NCBI GenBank assembly: GCA_028751875.1
Contig: CM054134.1
Location: 73,412,292-73,476,291 of the forward strand
Length of the DNA: 64,000 nt
Reading direction: 5' to 3'
From: Rapana venosa
Lineage: Eukaryota > Mollusca > Gastropoda > Neogastropoda > Muricidae
Part shown: one piece after another, positions 9,956 to 20,051 of the stretch
Numbering within the stretch: the stretch's first letter is position 1
Layout: every line of letters begins with the position of its first letter
Program-made: the position numbers and the translations under genes
The notes under the pieces: generated by a model
Told to the model about the DNA's origin: nothing
What the model saw: only the letters and a program-made list of their open reading frames with translations
Databases searched by the model: none

Positions 9956-10881
9956 CTCTTATATATCCCTAAGGTGGGGGGGGGGGGGGGGGGGGGGGGG
10001 GTTCTGATTGTAAAAAAGCACATGGGTGTTTATTCATTATCCTCGAAATAAAAGAATTTGTCATTGTCATTGTCATCTAGGTAGCTGCATTCCGACTTGG
10101 AGGAGAATGAATGAATGAATGAATGAATGAATGAATGAATGAATGAATGAAGTGATGCCTCGTGTATGAATTTGTCGATTGTTGTTTAAGTACTGTGTAG
10201 CCATCTGTCGCAATGTGTGTATGTATACTTTGACAGCATATAATAAGTTAAGTCATAGGTTTACTTATTGTTCTGTCCAGTTAATGCTTATGTTCTTTTG
10301 TGAGGATTCTTTTTTTTTATTTAATAAAATTCTGTTTAAACCAGTTGATGCTTACAGCCCTAACTTGTTTTTTGTTTGTTTGTTGTTGGGTTTTTTTGTG
10401 GCTGACTAACCTCTGAAATTGTTACCACCATCATCATCATTAATATCATCCTCTTCATCATCACCATCATTATCATTATCATGATCACCATCATCCTCTT
10501 CATCATCATCCTCTTCGTCGTCATCATCATCCTCTTCTTCATCATCATCATCACCATCATCATTATCATCATCACATCATCATCATCATCATCCACCCTC
10601 GTCATAACAATAACAACTCCGAACTGGGGCCGTTTCATTTCTAGGTTCTGACAATGGCTCCGGGCCTAACCCAGCTGGAGATTGTGCCCTTCCGTGTGGC
10701 AGCGTACAACATGAAGAAGAAGGCCATGGATTTCTTCAGCCCCGATCAGAAGGACGACTTCCTCTTCATTTCCGGCACCAAGATGCGCAAGATGGCGCGC
10801 GAGGGAACAACGCCCCCTGACGGATTCATGGCGCCCAAAGCCTGGGCTATCATGGTGGCCTTCTATCAGTCACTGGCTTAA
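3072..10881 (+). CDS. PAPSS: Bifunctional PAPS synthase, ATP-sulfurylase C-terminal half (5 exons, 5' partial)
   Basis: Exons are 3072-3203, 4450-4579, 8116-8258, 9545-9670 and 10645-10881. Together they encode 255 residues ending at TAA (10879-10881). PAPSS makes the sulfate donor PAPS in two steps: ATP sulfurylase forms APS, and APS kinase phosphorylates it. Only the sulfurylase domain is here. It shows the catalytic [10 protein letters not shown] signature (HxxH) in exon 4450, [12 protein letters not shown] in exon 8116, and [11 protein letters not shown] in exon 9545. The C-terminus FMAPKAW is typical of animal PAPSS. All junctions keep frame with GT-AG borders. The APS-kinase half and the start codon lie left of position 1. 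I cannot decide between PAPSS1 and PAPSS2, and many invertebrates have only one. Confidence 0.96.
3254..3480. repeat. GGCTG/GGTTG tetramer-like repeat
   Basis: Degenerate GGCT/GGTT repeats right after the exon 3072-3203. The hydrophobic Trp/Val/Leu frames across it are composition artefacts. Confidence 0.85.
3640..3912. repeat. Trinucleotide block (GCT)n then (GAT/GAC)n
   Basis: A run of GCT followed by GAT and GAC repeats, with later interruptions. It reads as poly-Ala then poly-Asp in one frame. It sits in the intron between two PAPSS exons and has no splice-compatible context, so I call it a microsatellite and not a coding region. Confidence 0.9.
3934..4440. repeat. 500-base CT-rich pyrimidine tract
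   Basis: (CT)n followed by CTCTCTCCCACC-type units, almost free of purines for about 500 bases. It ends at the acceptor of the next PAPSS exon, so it acts as a greatly enlarged polypyrimidine tract ending in TGCTTGCAG. Confidence 0.95.
4450..4579 (+). CDS. PAPSS: PAPSS exon with the HNGH catalytic motif
   Basis: Begins [20 protein letters not shown], which holds the HxxH nucleotide-binding signature of ATP sulfurylases, and ends VLLLHPLG. The acceptor is CTTGCAG and the donor G|GTAAGG; it leaves one base for the next exon. The donor is the first unit of the pentamer array that follows. Confidence 0.96.
4580..5240. repeat. Pentamer-based minisatellite (AGGCA/AGGTC)
   Basis: About 660 bases of variants of AAGGC, CAGGA, TAGGT and CAGGC, often combined as a 20-bp unit (CAAGGCCAGGATAGGTCAGG). 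Some units read AAGGTAAGGCC and so mimic the real 5' splice site at 4580. The Pro/Leu/Cys-rich frames on the - strand are artefacts. Confidence 0.92.
5318..5530. repeat. GTCA/GTCG tetramer repeat
   Basis: Degenerate GTCAGTTA and GTCGGTCG repeats. They are followed at 5575-5700 by a looser AT-rich pentamer pattern (ATACA, GCAAT); a similar pattern recurs at 15300-15400. Confidence 0.8.
5815..7095. repeat. CA-rich microsatellite region
   Basis: (CA)n with (CCA)n blocks at 5815-6075. A second block at 6600-7095 mixes CA, CGCA and ACACT repeats. Between them is about 500 bases of ordinary intron with a 17-base G run at 6397-6413. His/Thr-rich and Cys/Val-rich frames here are composition artefacts. 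A (GT)n/(GC)n block follows at 7444-7540. Confidence 0.9.
7739..8032 (+). repeat. SINE family C, full copy with tRNA/5S chimeric head
   Basis: Starts GGGACGGGATAGCTCAGTGG, with a tRNA A-box-like TAGCTCAGTGG at 7750-7760. From 7786 to 7830 it aligns without gaps to the internal promoter of animal 5S rRNA, with 37 of 45 bases matching the human sequence as I recall it, including TTGGATGGGTGACCG (C-box-like). The body includes GAGAGGAGATGGGCGCCG and GAGGTCTCTGACGCC and ends near TATAGGTTATGGGA. Other copies are at 17.26-17.56 and 19.35-19.62 kb (-), 27.44 kb (+, head only) and 44.5-45.3 kb. It ends about 80 bases before a PAPSS exon. Confidence 0.85.
8116..8258 (+). CDS. PAPSS: PAPSS exon
   Basis: Encodes [18 protein letters not shown] through [12 protein letters not shown], a conserved ATP-sulfurylase block. 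The acceptor is TTTCAG and the donor GAG|GTGAGT. The first two bases complete the Gly codon begun in exon 4450-4579. Confidence 0.96.
8478..8580 (+). repeat. SINE family D 3' fragment
   Basis: CTTGTGGCGACTCACTG, GGGGACAGCAGCCCGAAATT and the end GCGCTATACAAATACAAATT match the 3' part of family D at 23.0-23.1 kb (CTTGTGGCAACGCGCTC, GGGGAGAGCAGCTCGAATTT). Confidence 0.7.
8581..9544. other. PAPSS intron, no feature seen
   Basis: Ordinary AT-rich intron with a short (GAA)n run at about 9405-9436. I see no coding exon or recognisable repeat family. Confidence 0.6.
9545..9670 (+). CDS. PAPSS: PAPSS exon with GRDPAG motif
   Basis: Encodes [20 protein letters not shown] then DPAGMPHP, the second nucleotide-binding signature of the sulfurylase domain, and ends DHTHGAK. 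It starts and ends on codon boundaries. The acceptor is CTCACAG and the donor AAG|GTCAGT. Confidence 0.96.
9686..10150. repeat. Mixed microsatellites and a SINE A 3' end
   Basis: (GATT)n at 9690-9752, (CT)n and (TTTC)n at 9878-9960, a 26-base G run at 9976-10001, then the 3' end of a family A SINE (AAAAAGCACATGGGTG, CCTCGAAATAAAAGAAT) with a (TCATTG)n tail, and (GAAT)n at 10108-10150. The G run sits where other family A copies read CACGGGGACTGG. Confidence 0.85.
10419..10595. repeat. (CAT)n/(CCT)n trinucleotide tract
   Basis: ATCATC and CTCTTC repeats on the + strand, ending about 50 bases before the last PAPSS exon. Confidence 0.9.
10645..10881 (+). CDS. PAPSS: PAPSS terminal exon
   Basis: Encodes [20 protein letters not shown], then [14 protein letters not shown] and [11 protein letters not shown], and ends YQSLA with TAA at 10879-10881. 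The acceptor is TTTCTAG. These are the conserved last residues of animal PAPS synthases. Confidence 0.97.
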   Translation, partial: VLTMAPGLTQLEIVPFRVAAYNMKKKAMDFFSPDQKDDFLFISGTKMRKMAREGTTPPDGFMAPKAWAIMVAFYQSLA

Positions 10882-10991
10882 TGGTCGTGGCGGTTGTGTT
10901 TAGGCTTTAGGCAGGGAAATCCTTTTTAGACTGACGTTGTTTCTGAAGAATATAATATATTTTTTAAGAGGGTGTATGTTGTGAACAGAGA

Positions 10992-10997
10992 AATAAA
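10992..10997 (+). terminator. Candidate poly(A) signal for PAPSS
   Basis: AATAAA 111 bases after the stop codon, the first such hexamer downstream. No cleavage-site evidence is available. Confidence 0.5.
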
Positions 10998-11671
10998 TTA
11001 TTCGGGTTTTCAAAAGGTCAACTGCAAGACTTGTTATCAAATATACCCCGAAAATAGCAGCAACAACAACAGCAATAACAACTCAATAACAACAATAACC
11101 ATTGCTGCTACTACTCACTACGATATTCTCTGTTTTAGTGTTAAGATTGTGCTGAGATGGCATTTCTGCTTCTTGAGGATCAAAACAGGTCAGCAACATT
11201 TGGTGTAAGGTTTGAAATCATCATATTGATGTGCGTATCCCACCTATAAAATTATGATTTCTCATTTCAAAGAAATTCTATGAAATTGTTGAATACCTTA
11301 TCAGCATTAAAGAAACACGCAATGATGAACAGAGATTTGTAGAAGAAACAACAAAAATCTAGTCGGTTTTTTTGCTTATTTCTTTAGGTTTTTTTTTAAA
11401 AGAAATTTAATTTTCAGTTTATCTAAAAGGCAGTACTGAAGCAGTGGATATCTTCACCATCAGAAAGCAACAGTACTTTTTTTTCCTTTCTGTGCTTAAG
11501 ATTTTAACCCTACATGTAGCTTAGTGCCTCAATAGCTTTAAGACTTTAGTTTTATGCAGACCCACCCAAGAGAAGTAAGTGTCTATCAATTTCTTTGCCA
11601 AAACAGTGCCTGTTAAACAAGCAGAACATTCCCTTTTTCCCATGATTTACATAATTATATTCAAATTGTGC

Positions 11672-12148
11672 AGATCCTCTCCAATCTTATATCTCCCCAG
11701 AGCCAAAATGTCACACCCTTTTTCAGAAGAACGCTTTAAACAGTAGATACAGTATTACATATATCCCAACTTTTATCGCCCATTTGACCAGAAAGGCACG
11801 AGATTGACTAGGGGGCCTGGTGTTTTGTCTGCAACAGAATCTGTGACGATTTTTTTCTTCAATAGTTCTTCTCAAAGCTACACTTTCTTCCTGAAGCTGA
11901 GCTCATTTCTGATAATGAAATAAAAGTCTTGCTGCGTAGTTGAGTCTGTTTTGTTGACATCGTTTGGTCACAGTAGACATAGATCTGTGCCACAGTCACA
12001 ATCAGTTGATACTGGGCAGCTCCTGTTATAGCTGTCGAGGCCGATGAATCTCTTATAATATATATTGTGAAGATCCTCTCCAATCTTATATCTCCCCAGA
12101 GCCAAAATTCCACACCCTTTTTCAGAAGAACGCTTTAAACAGTAATAA
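11672..12148. repeat. Pair of 78-bp direct repeats
   Basis: 11672-11750 and 12071-12148 are nearly identical (both contain TATCTCCCCAGAGCCAAAAT and AACGCTTTAAACAGTA), with about 320 bases between them. The second copy runs into a long (TA)n at 12158-12211. No gene is seen between PAPSS and about 19.9 kb. Confidence 0.85.
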
Positions 12149-12154
12149 TAATTT

Positions 12155-12214
<60 letters not shown>

Positions 12215-12960
12215 TAACCAAATCGCAAAGCTATCAGAATACAAGAGACAAACCAAAGAAGCACCAACATCTTCAAGTCATTGATACCGACTTTTCGAAA
12301 TGATGAACAGAAGCTAAACAAAATGAAAAACAAAAACCTTTCGTTCCATGTTCACTGTGTTACAACTTTAAATTAAAATGAACGAGGCAAATGTATTACT
12401 GCAATGAACAAAGACGTCACACAATGTTCTAAAGTGCACACAAGGTATCCATCACTTCACGTTGATTTTTTTTTGTTCCATATTGTCTGTGATATACGTT
12501 ATGTTCGAGATTATCATTTGTTATTTCAATGTTACAACCTCGCAAGGGAATATTTGGTGACGTTTTTCTATCCATTGCAGTTATTTTGGCTGGCCAAAAT
12601 AAAGCTATTCCAGTCCAGAAACCGATTTTGTTTTAATTTGGTTGTAAACACGAAAATTCACCATCCTCAAAAATTTCCAGTTTGTAAAAACTGTGAATAT
12701 AATACAAGATGGACGTATTTTATTCTGCTGAGTTTGTGATATTTGCTGTTATGAAATTTGTCGATAAACATCGTTGGTATGTTAGAGATACAAAGATCAT
12801 GGACTGTGATAAATCTGTGTCAGATATACAAAATGATCTGAGAGTATCTTTATTTATATTTCATAAGTGTTATTTGATGAAAAGGGCTAGAAATATACAT
12901 ATCTTCCTCTTATTGACTTTGAAATTTCTGTCATAATAACATAAGCACAAGTGTGTATCT

Positions 12961-12961
<1 letters not shown>

Positions 12962-13034
<73 letters not shown>
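12962..13034. repeat. (CT)n microsatellite
   Basis: About 70 bases of uninterrupted CT dinucleotides. Confidence 0.95.
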
Positions 13035-13037
<3 letters not shown>

Positions 13038-13192
13038 ATTTTGCTGCAGATTAAAACTTGTGGGATAAAAAAGTTGGAGTGTGTGAGTGTTTGGGGTGAT
13101 CCAAGTTTGCAAGGTGTGTGTAAGGAAAACAAAACGAAACGTGTTTTTAATCGCAGTCAGAGACGTACTGCTTCCGACTGCCCTACCCTTCT

Positions 13193-13440
13193 TGGCATTC
13201 GATACAATCCTTCGGATGAGACTATAAACCGAGGCCCCGTGTGCTAACGCACGCAGAACATCTTGCGCGCAGGTTAAATCCTGTTCCGCTTTTCGTAAGA
13301 GTAGGCCATTGTGTGCCAGTGGGAACAGATGACAGAATTACAAAACCGCATACACACGGGGCCTGGATGTAAAAAATAAAAAGCACATGAGTGCTTATTC
13401 CATTATCCTCGATATAAAAGAATGAAATAAATAAAAATAA
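13193..13440 (+). repeat. SINE family A copy, head missing
   Basis: CCTTCGGATGAGACTATAAA, GAACATCTTGCGCGCAGG, GTAGGCCATTGTGTGCCAG and a 3' end TTATCCTCGATATAAAAGAA followed by an AAATA-type tail. The order matches the full copy at 50294-50645 (opposite strand). Confidence 0.88.
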
Positions 13441-13609
13441 ATAAAAAATACAAAGTTGACTATGAAGAGCAAGAGAAAGCATGACTGAATGACAAACACA
13501 CACACAAACAGAGAGGCAAACACGAGACAGACAGAGAGAGAGTCACACACACACTCTCTCTCGCGCATGCTCTCGCTCTCTCTCTCTCTAACACACACAC
13601 AAGCGCGCG

Positions 13610-13915
13610 CTCGTGATCTGCTGACTCATGATCAAATCCTGTTCAAAGGGATTTTTTCCTGTAGTTAACGTCAGTCCCCCCCCCCCCCCCCCCCCCCCCA
13701 AGTCCTTCCATAGAGACTATAAACCGAGGTCCTGTGTGTAAACGCAGGTAGAACATCTTGCGCGTATTCCGCTTTTTGGAAGAGTAGGCCACTGTGTGCT
13801 GGTTGGAACGGATGACAAAATGTACAAAACCGTATAAACATGGAGACAAGATGTGAAAAAAAGCACACGAGTGTTTATTCCATTATTCTCGAAATAAAAA
13901 TAATGAAATAAAATC
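13610..13915 (+). repeat. SINE family A copy with expanded internal C run
   Basis: Partial head (GTGATCTGCTGACTCATGAT), then body motifs GACTATAAACCGAGGTCC and AGAGTAGGCCACTGTGTGC, and end CGAAATAAAAATAATG. The short CCCC before AAAAGTCC seen in other copies is here a 24-base C run (13676-13699). Confidence 0.85.
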
Positions 13916-13942
13916 ACACACACCCCAACACACACACACACA

Positions 13943-13943
13943 C

Positions 13944-14034
<91 letters not shown>

Positions 14035-14040
14035 TCTTCC

Positions 14041-14115
<75 letters not shown>

Positions 14116-14159
14116 CCGTCTAATATCACAACTTGTGAAAAGACAGTTAAATGAATTTG

Positions 14160-14200
<41 letters not shown>
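13943..14200. repeat. (CT)n and (CA)n microsatellites
   Basis: Interrupted CT repeats to about 14080, then CA repeats to 14112 and again at 14161-14200. The open frames on either strand are repeat artefacts. Confidence 0.95.
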
Positions 14201-14205
<5 letters not shown>

Positions 14206-14261
14206 CGCTTAGTCCCTACACGACTCTGAGGTGATATTAGGCCTATACATTTAATGATGTA

Positions 14262-14705
14262 ACATTCACGCTCTTGCCCAGAGAACCAGAGGTTGCAGGT
14301 TGGTTCAATCTTGTTCAGTACAAAGCCTGACTTTTCTGCTATCCACAGCACCATAAATGATGGTCAGGGTGCCAGTCTTTCGGCTAAGAAGATCAACCAA
14401 TATGCATCTCAGAGCTTTAAAAAAAAAAAAAAAGAAGAAGAAGAAAGAAAGAAAAAGAAAGGAACAAAAAGCAATCAGACAGTTGTCAGCAACAACAAAA
14501 AAGTATGAATAACATAAATTCTTTAGAGAAAACAAACATACACGCAGGTTGGAAAAGATGAAGAAAGGGGTGGCGCTGTACTATGATAACACAGCTATTT
14601 AAACCAAACTTTCCCCCATCAACTAGATCTAGACCCTAAGTTGTGGTCTTGGTGCTAGACTTTCAGATGAGATGATAAACCGACGTTCCAGATACAGTTG
14701 GTATT
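14262..14705 (+). repeat. SINE family D-like fragments
   Basis: GGTCAGGGTGCCAGTCTTTC at about 14360 and GGTGCTAGACTTTCAGATGA at about 14650, each followed by a degraded family D body. They are separated by an A-rich stretch and are too decayed to show ends. Confidence 0.45.
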
Positions 14706-14781
14706 CAGTGCATGCCAAAAGAAAACTATCGAAGACCTCACTACAAGTCTGGCCAAAAAAACCCCACCTGGAACATAACAT

Positions 14782-15035
14782 CCACCATGGCGCAGTAGTT
14801 AGAGCTTGGATTATGGACTGGAGAATCACAGGCTCAAATCCCATAAGAGTCGTAGACATTTTGTGAACTCCATCTGGCTCCTACCCAGAGCAAGTTTACC
14901 ATAGGCTGATTAGGAAGACTGGGACAACACAGTCGAGTTTATTCCACTTTATGGATACGATTTTGAGAATGATGCTCAAACCATTTGACCAACACTGCAG
15001 GTGTCTGTATGTCTCCAGCCGGATTGACTCCAGCA
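14782..15035 (+). repeat. SINE family E copy, tRNA-derived head
   Basis: The head CATGGCGCAGTAGTTAGAGC is A-box-like and CAGGCTCAAATCCC is B-box-like. The body has CTCCTACCCAGAGCAAG, GACAACACAGTCGAGTTTAT and TGCAGGTGTCTGTATGTCTC. The family recurs at 42.06-42.49 kb (-) and 45.5-46.1 kb (+). Confidence 0.8.
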
Positions 15036-16633
15036 TCGGTTTTCCATACACTTCTGTGCCTGTGGTGAGTTTGTGTCAAAGCCTGGATGGTTAAAATCTC
15101 CATCCATCTTTTGTAGAAGAGTAGGCTAGTTATGTCTGGTGGCATGGATGTCTCAGATGTGCCCAGTTTGCAGTTTTCTACCTGGAAAAGACTGGGCTTG
15201 ACTAGGTTTGATGTGTCCTAAACACACACACTGCGTGAAACCTTCAGTGCGTTGTCCTGCACATTTCTTAAGAAGTAAAAAGGAGAGAGAATCTGTTATG
15301 GCTATAAATGCAATACAATAATATAAATACAATATACCATAACAGTGCAGTGTGCGGTGCAAAACAATATAATACAAAGCAATTGCAGTAACCAGTATAA
15401 CACACTGCACACCAAAGTGTCAACACTATTTGTAAGCAAATTATCACATCATTTGAGAGGGGGGAAAGTTTGAGATTTGTAAAGAAAAAAAACACTAGCC
15501 TTCATTTCTTTTGGAGTAATACTGACCAGATTTGCACTATGCATGACAACAGAACTGGTAGAGTTGTATCTCTGTGTTCTTCCATGTTCAAACCTTTGAA
15601 TGTTTACTGTTCACTGTGCCAGTTCTACAGGAAACTACCACAGCTCACCTGCTTGGTACAAATCAGGCGGTTGGCTGAAATAGGTCACGTGCTCAGAATA
15701 ACTGACAGGAGTTAAAATATTGACACAGCTTACCATCACCAAAACAGGTCAAATAAAATTCATGTGCAAAATCACCCACACCCCTAGATTGTACTCTGTA
15801 ACTCAATACTTTTTCATTCTGCTTCTCTGAAATTTCATGCATTTTTTTCATGAACTTTTGTCCTACACATCCACAGAAAATTGTTTGTTTCTGTGTACAA
15901 ATAAACCAGAAGTGTTCAATTCATCCACACTTCTAAAGGAGACATTTTACATGCCACATAACATGGGTCTGCAGCCACCCATGCTCATTTCAGAAAGATG
16001 GCCTTGTCACCTGAACATGCTCTGTATGGCTTGGTTGCTAAGACACTCATCCTTGTAAAGAGAATCTATGCATTTTTTAAGTCATGATGGCATCACCCAT
16101 GATAGTACTTTTTTCGATATAGATATGTATTGCACACTGCCTGTGTACAATGCATGGGATCAGTGTGTGTATGTGTGTGTGTTGGGGTAAAGGAGAAGTG
16201 AGTATGGGACTGAATGTTTTTATGTGTTTTAAACCTGTTCCATTTTTAAATTATAGGTACTTTTGGATTTGACATGTGCACTCACTTACCCCTTTATGCA
16301 CAGTTAGTGGCAAGAAGGTTCATTCAGTGGATTGAGGGGGGAGAATAGAAGCATGATGACATAAAAAAAATCATGCAATTATATAATCTATGCCACTGCT
16401 ATTACTTAAGCTATGACTCTAGGTTCATTAGGGAATGGGGGTGGGGGTTAAATAATGTCAAATCCTTGCTTTTTTGTGGATCTACTAAACTGATCTGGAG
16501 CAATTGATAGAGCAACATAATGACCTTTAGACACATTAGGTGACAGACTGACCCACTTTGAACAGTTTTTCTGGCAATAGTGGCTATAAAAGTGGTGATT
16601 ATTACTATCATTACATCCTTATTATCATCCTTA

Positions 16634-16665
<32 letters not shown>

Positions 16666-17254
16666 TTTATATTATTATTATTATTATTATTATTATTGAC
16701 AATCCACACTGTGGTAAATGGATGGGCAGAAAAGTGTGAATTCACAAGTGCACTGTCAGTTGATAGGCCATATTTTATGTATGGATAATGCTCTGTGGGT
16801 GGGTGGGTGTGTGGGGTGGGGGTGTGACTGTGTGTCCTTTGTATGTACATATATATGAGCCACATACCTTTCACACACTCCTCAACTACTCATGTGGGGA
16901 AAAGCACTATTCCTTCTAACAAACCCACAACTCACATGATAAAAGCATGTTCCTTTTTAGACAGATTAGGCTATGTGGGTTATTCTTCAACATCTTCCAT
17001 ATACAGCAGTGGGTTGTTTCTTTGTGAATACAAACTAGCCAATGGATGGCTGTGCACCCACCACGTATGGATAGGACTTGCTGTTTCACATAATTCATGG
17101 GTTGCTGTGCACAAACCATGTAGTAGGGCAAGAGGTTTGCTTCCTTTGTGGACACGGTAGGTGGGCTGTACACCCACAACGTTTGGTAACTTCTTTTGCC
17201 TTCCTTAAAACTATGCGTTACTTCACCTGACCCATGGAGCCCATCATTCTTTGT
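15036..17254. other. Intergenic, no gene seen
   Basis: AT-rich sequence with a degenerate pentamer pattern (15300-15400) and (ATT)n at 16630-16697. At about 16915-17200 a loose repeat of the type GGGTTGCTGTGCACAAACC and GGTGGGCTGTACACCCAC is visible. No coding exon is supported. Confidence 0.5.
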
Positions 17255-17257
17255 GGC

Positions 17258-17560
17258 AAGGTAAAGGTAAAGGTGTCCCATAACCTATGTGGTCGTAGGG
17301 GAGTGAGGCATCAGAGACCTCAACTTCTCCAGGGGCCGGCATGTTGAGGGTGGCGCCCATCTCCTCTCCCTCGCTGCTTTACCTTCCAAAGACCCTAAAG
17401 AGGGGCAGGTACCCATTTACCGCTGGGTGAACAGGGGGACTGTACTGAAGCTAAGGTGCGAAAACGGTCACCCATCCACTTGGTAACCATGCTCGATGCT
17501 GCTTAACATTGGCTTGGGGAAAGCAAGTGCTCTGGCTACTGAGCTGTCCCGTCCCCTCAG
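17258..17560 (-). repeat. SINE family C, full copy
   Basis: Reverse complement of family C. It ends on the + strand with GAGCTGTCCCGTCCCC (the head) and starts GGTAAAGGTAAAGGTGTCCC, which is its (CCTTTA)-type 3' tail. The 5S-like block TGGATGGGTGACCG is present in reverse at about 17465-17480. Confidence 0.88.
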
Positions 17561-17639
17561 CAACATAATTATAGGAACGGTTAAAGGGAAGAAATTACCT
17601 CTGTAAGAACTGTTGTCCCTTCAACCATTTGTATCAATT

Positions 17640-18043
17640 TTTCCTACTCTATTTCCTGGTGCTGGCCCCTGAATTGTGAGCCTTGCATTGCTTCATGTCT
17701 CTCCAAACTCTGCACCACTGAGCTACAAGTCAGTTTTCCTCGTGGGCTACCGTGGGCCTGTCACTATAAAATCCATCCCCACCTTCTGGAAAATCTGTGC
17801 TAGGAATTCCCTCTTTACAATCCCTGTCTGTTTCTGCCTTATTCTTTTCTTCGTGTGACCTCCTTCTTGGTCCATTATCCTTCCTTTAAAAAAAAAAAAA
17901 TAATAATAATAACAATTCTCTACAACGCCGAAGTCAGATGCGCTGAGCCTGACTTGTCAGGCGCTTAACGGCAGCACAGCGCATTTTCACTCATATGACA
18001 AAACAATAGTTGCTGTCTGAGCATTCGAAGAAGAAGAAGAAGT
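17640..18043 (+). repeat. Family F copy with GAA tail
   Basis: Contains CTGTGCTAGGAATTCCCTCT, then ACTTGTCAGGCGCTTAACGG and ATAGTTGCTGTCTGAGCATT, and ends GAAGAAGAAGAAG. It parallels 22140-22462 over its whole length, giving a family of at least 320-400 bp with a microsatellite tail. Confidence 0.82.
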
Positions 18044-18427
18044 GATTTTATTTATTGCAGTTATGAAAGAAAGAGATAGGCCTACTGGGGTTTTTTATGA
18101 AGAAAATAAGTTAACATTTTTCACTGAGTTAAGATAATTTCTACCCTTTTAGGGTTATTGTTGTCTATAGCCAATTAACTCAGTTGATGATCAGTAGAAA
18201 TGTGTCTTGATTATGAATTCTACTGTGTACCTTACTTATCTTAAATTCACTTCAAATTTTCATGAGAAACAACCTTTCTTGAACCTACTGATTCACGAAT
18301 GGTACATTTTCTGGCTTTACTTTGTTTAATTTTGAATTTTAAAAACAAACACTAAAAACAATTCACAATAGAGCCACAAAATCGTTAGATTAACTATTTC
18401 ACTTAGTGTTGTTTATCAAATTTATTG

Positions 18428-18536
<109 letters not shown>

Positions 18537-19011
18537 ATAACAATGACAATGACAAATTATTTTATTTCGAGAATAATGAATAAGCACGCATGTGCTTTTT
18601 TACATCCAGTCCTCGCCCTTAGGGATATATATATGATAATCAAATAAAAAAAAATTAAAAAATCCAATACCAATACACTCACACAGTAAACGGGAAGGAA
18701 AAAATCTACACACAAAACCCCCACAAAAATCACCGAAAAAGAGGGAGAAAAAAAGCAACAACAAATAATAAAGAAAGCAAAACAGAGCAAAACAAAAAAC
18801 ACAGAAACAACCAAAAAAACAAAAATAGCAAAGAAACCAAGAGCAAAATAAAAGCAGCAACAACAACAAGGGGAGAGGGGACAACCGAATAATCGCCCCT
18901 CAAAAAAAAAAAAAACTAAACTAAACCAAAAAGACCTTCGTAATATAGTCTAAAGGAGAACAAACCATGTAAAAAGTCATTTTGGCTAACAGAAAGAACA
19001 GAAAGAAACTA

Positions 19012-19059
<48 letters not shown>

Positions 19060-19347
19060 CTAGCCATGGCAAGCGATGCAGTCACTTCTATTTTGTCACT
19101 GTCACTTAACTACTTTTTTAGTAACGTAAACAGATCTTTAGAATCTGACCACACCAACAATTTTACTCAAAATATTTTGCACACACTGTTATGAAAATAG
19201 AATAAAATTAAAACGGTAGATAAAGCTGACTGTCTACATCAGTACCAGCTGGGTAAGGTGACGTGTTTTGTTGTTGTTGCATTCTTTATTTAAAGTAGTA
19301 ACAAGGACTCTGGAGATAGAATTACTGAGCCGGTAATAAGAGTTAGT

Positions 19348-19625
19348 AAAGGTAAAAGTGTTCCATAACCTGTTATGCTATCGTAGGGGAGCGAGGCATC
19401 AGAGACCTCAACTTCTCAAGGGGCCAGCATATTGAGGGCGTGCCCATCTCCTCTCCCTTGCTACTTTACCTTCCCTGTCCCTAAAGAGGTAGGTACACAT
19501 TTACAGCTGGGTGGACTGTGGGACTGTACTGAAGCCAAAGCGCGCAAACGGTCACTCATCCAAGTGGTAACCACGTTCAATGCTGTTTAACCTTAAGCTG
19601 GGGGAAAGCGAGTGCTCTGATCCCT
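19348..19625 (-). repeat. SINE family C, head-truncated copy
   Basis: Reverse complement of family C. GTTCCATAACC, GGGGAGCGAGGCATCAGAG, and the 5S-like block (ATCCAAGTGGTAACCACGTT in reverse) are seen. The tRNA A-box part is missing at the right end (AGCGAGTGCTCTGATCCC). Confidence 0.85.
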
Positions 19626-19984
19626 GTAATAAGAGTAAGAGCATTTGGTGATCATTTCCAATTTGAATTTTATTTTTTCGGTTTTAATGAAGTGAATAAC
19701 AAAGCATAGGCAACAAGTTTCATATCCAGTTAGTCAGCACGAACAATGAAAAGGGGATGAAAATAAAAACTATCTAGATAGTTTTACCAATAGACTAATC
19801 TTGTCTTATACCACGGATCTATTCGTGTATCTCGCTGTCGAAAAAACAGAAAAGGATGCTATAAATATATGCTCTTGGCAAGGTAATTTTATAGGCATGA
19901 CGGGAACTTCGTGTGCTCAATATTATAAACTTCCGGTTAGAATCTTTCAGAAAGCTGCTACGTTCGTATGTTTGGATTTTAACT

Positions 19985-20051
19985 ATGGATCTTGGGGCTT
20001 CCAACGCCTACAACAATGGCCTTCTGTACTGCGGATGGAATCAGGATCAAG
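19985..20051 (+). CDS. WDR45B: WDR45B exon 1
   Basis: Encodes [20 protein letters not shown] plus DQ and one base of the next codon; the donor is CAAG|GTATCT. The family N-terminus has the pattern NGLLYAGFNQD, which supports both the start and the junction to GCFACGME in exon 2. Intron 1 is 3.4 kb and carries the duplicated segments described below. Confidence 0.9.

Noticed and set aside
12580..12601. Near-palindrome TTATTTTGGCTGGCCAAAAT
   Set aside because: A single short palindrome in AT-rich DNA, without a neighbouring gene or repeat to give it meaning.
12404..12936. Overlapping open frames of 75-111 codons
   Set aside because: AT-rich composition, no recognisable domain and no splice partners.
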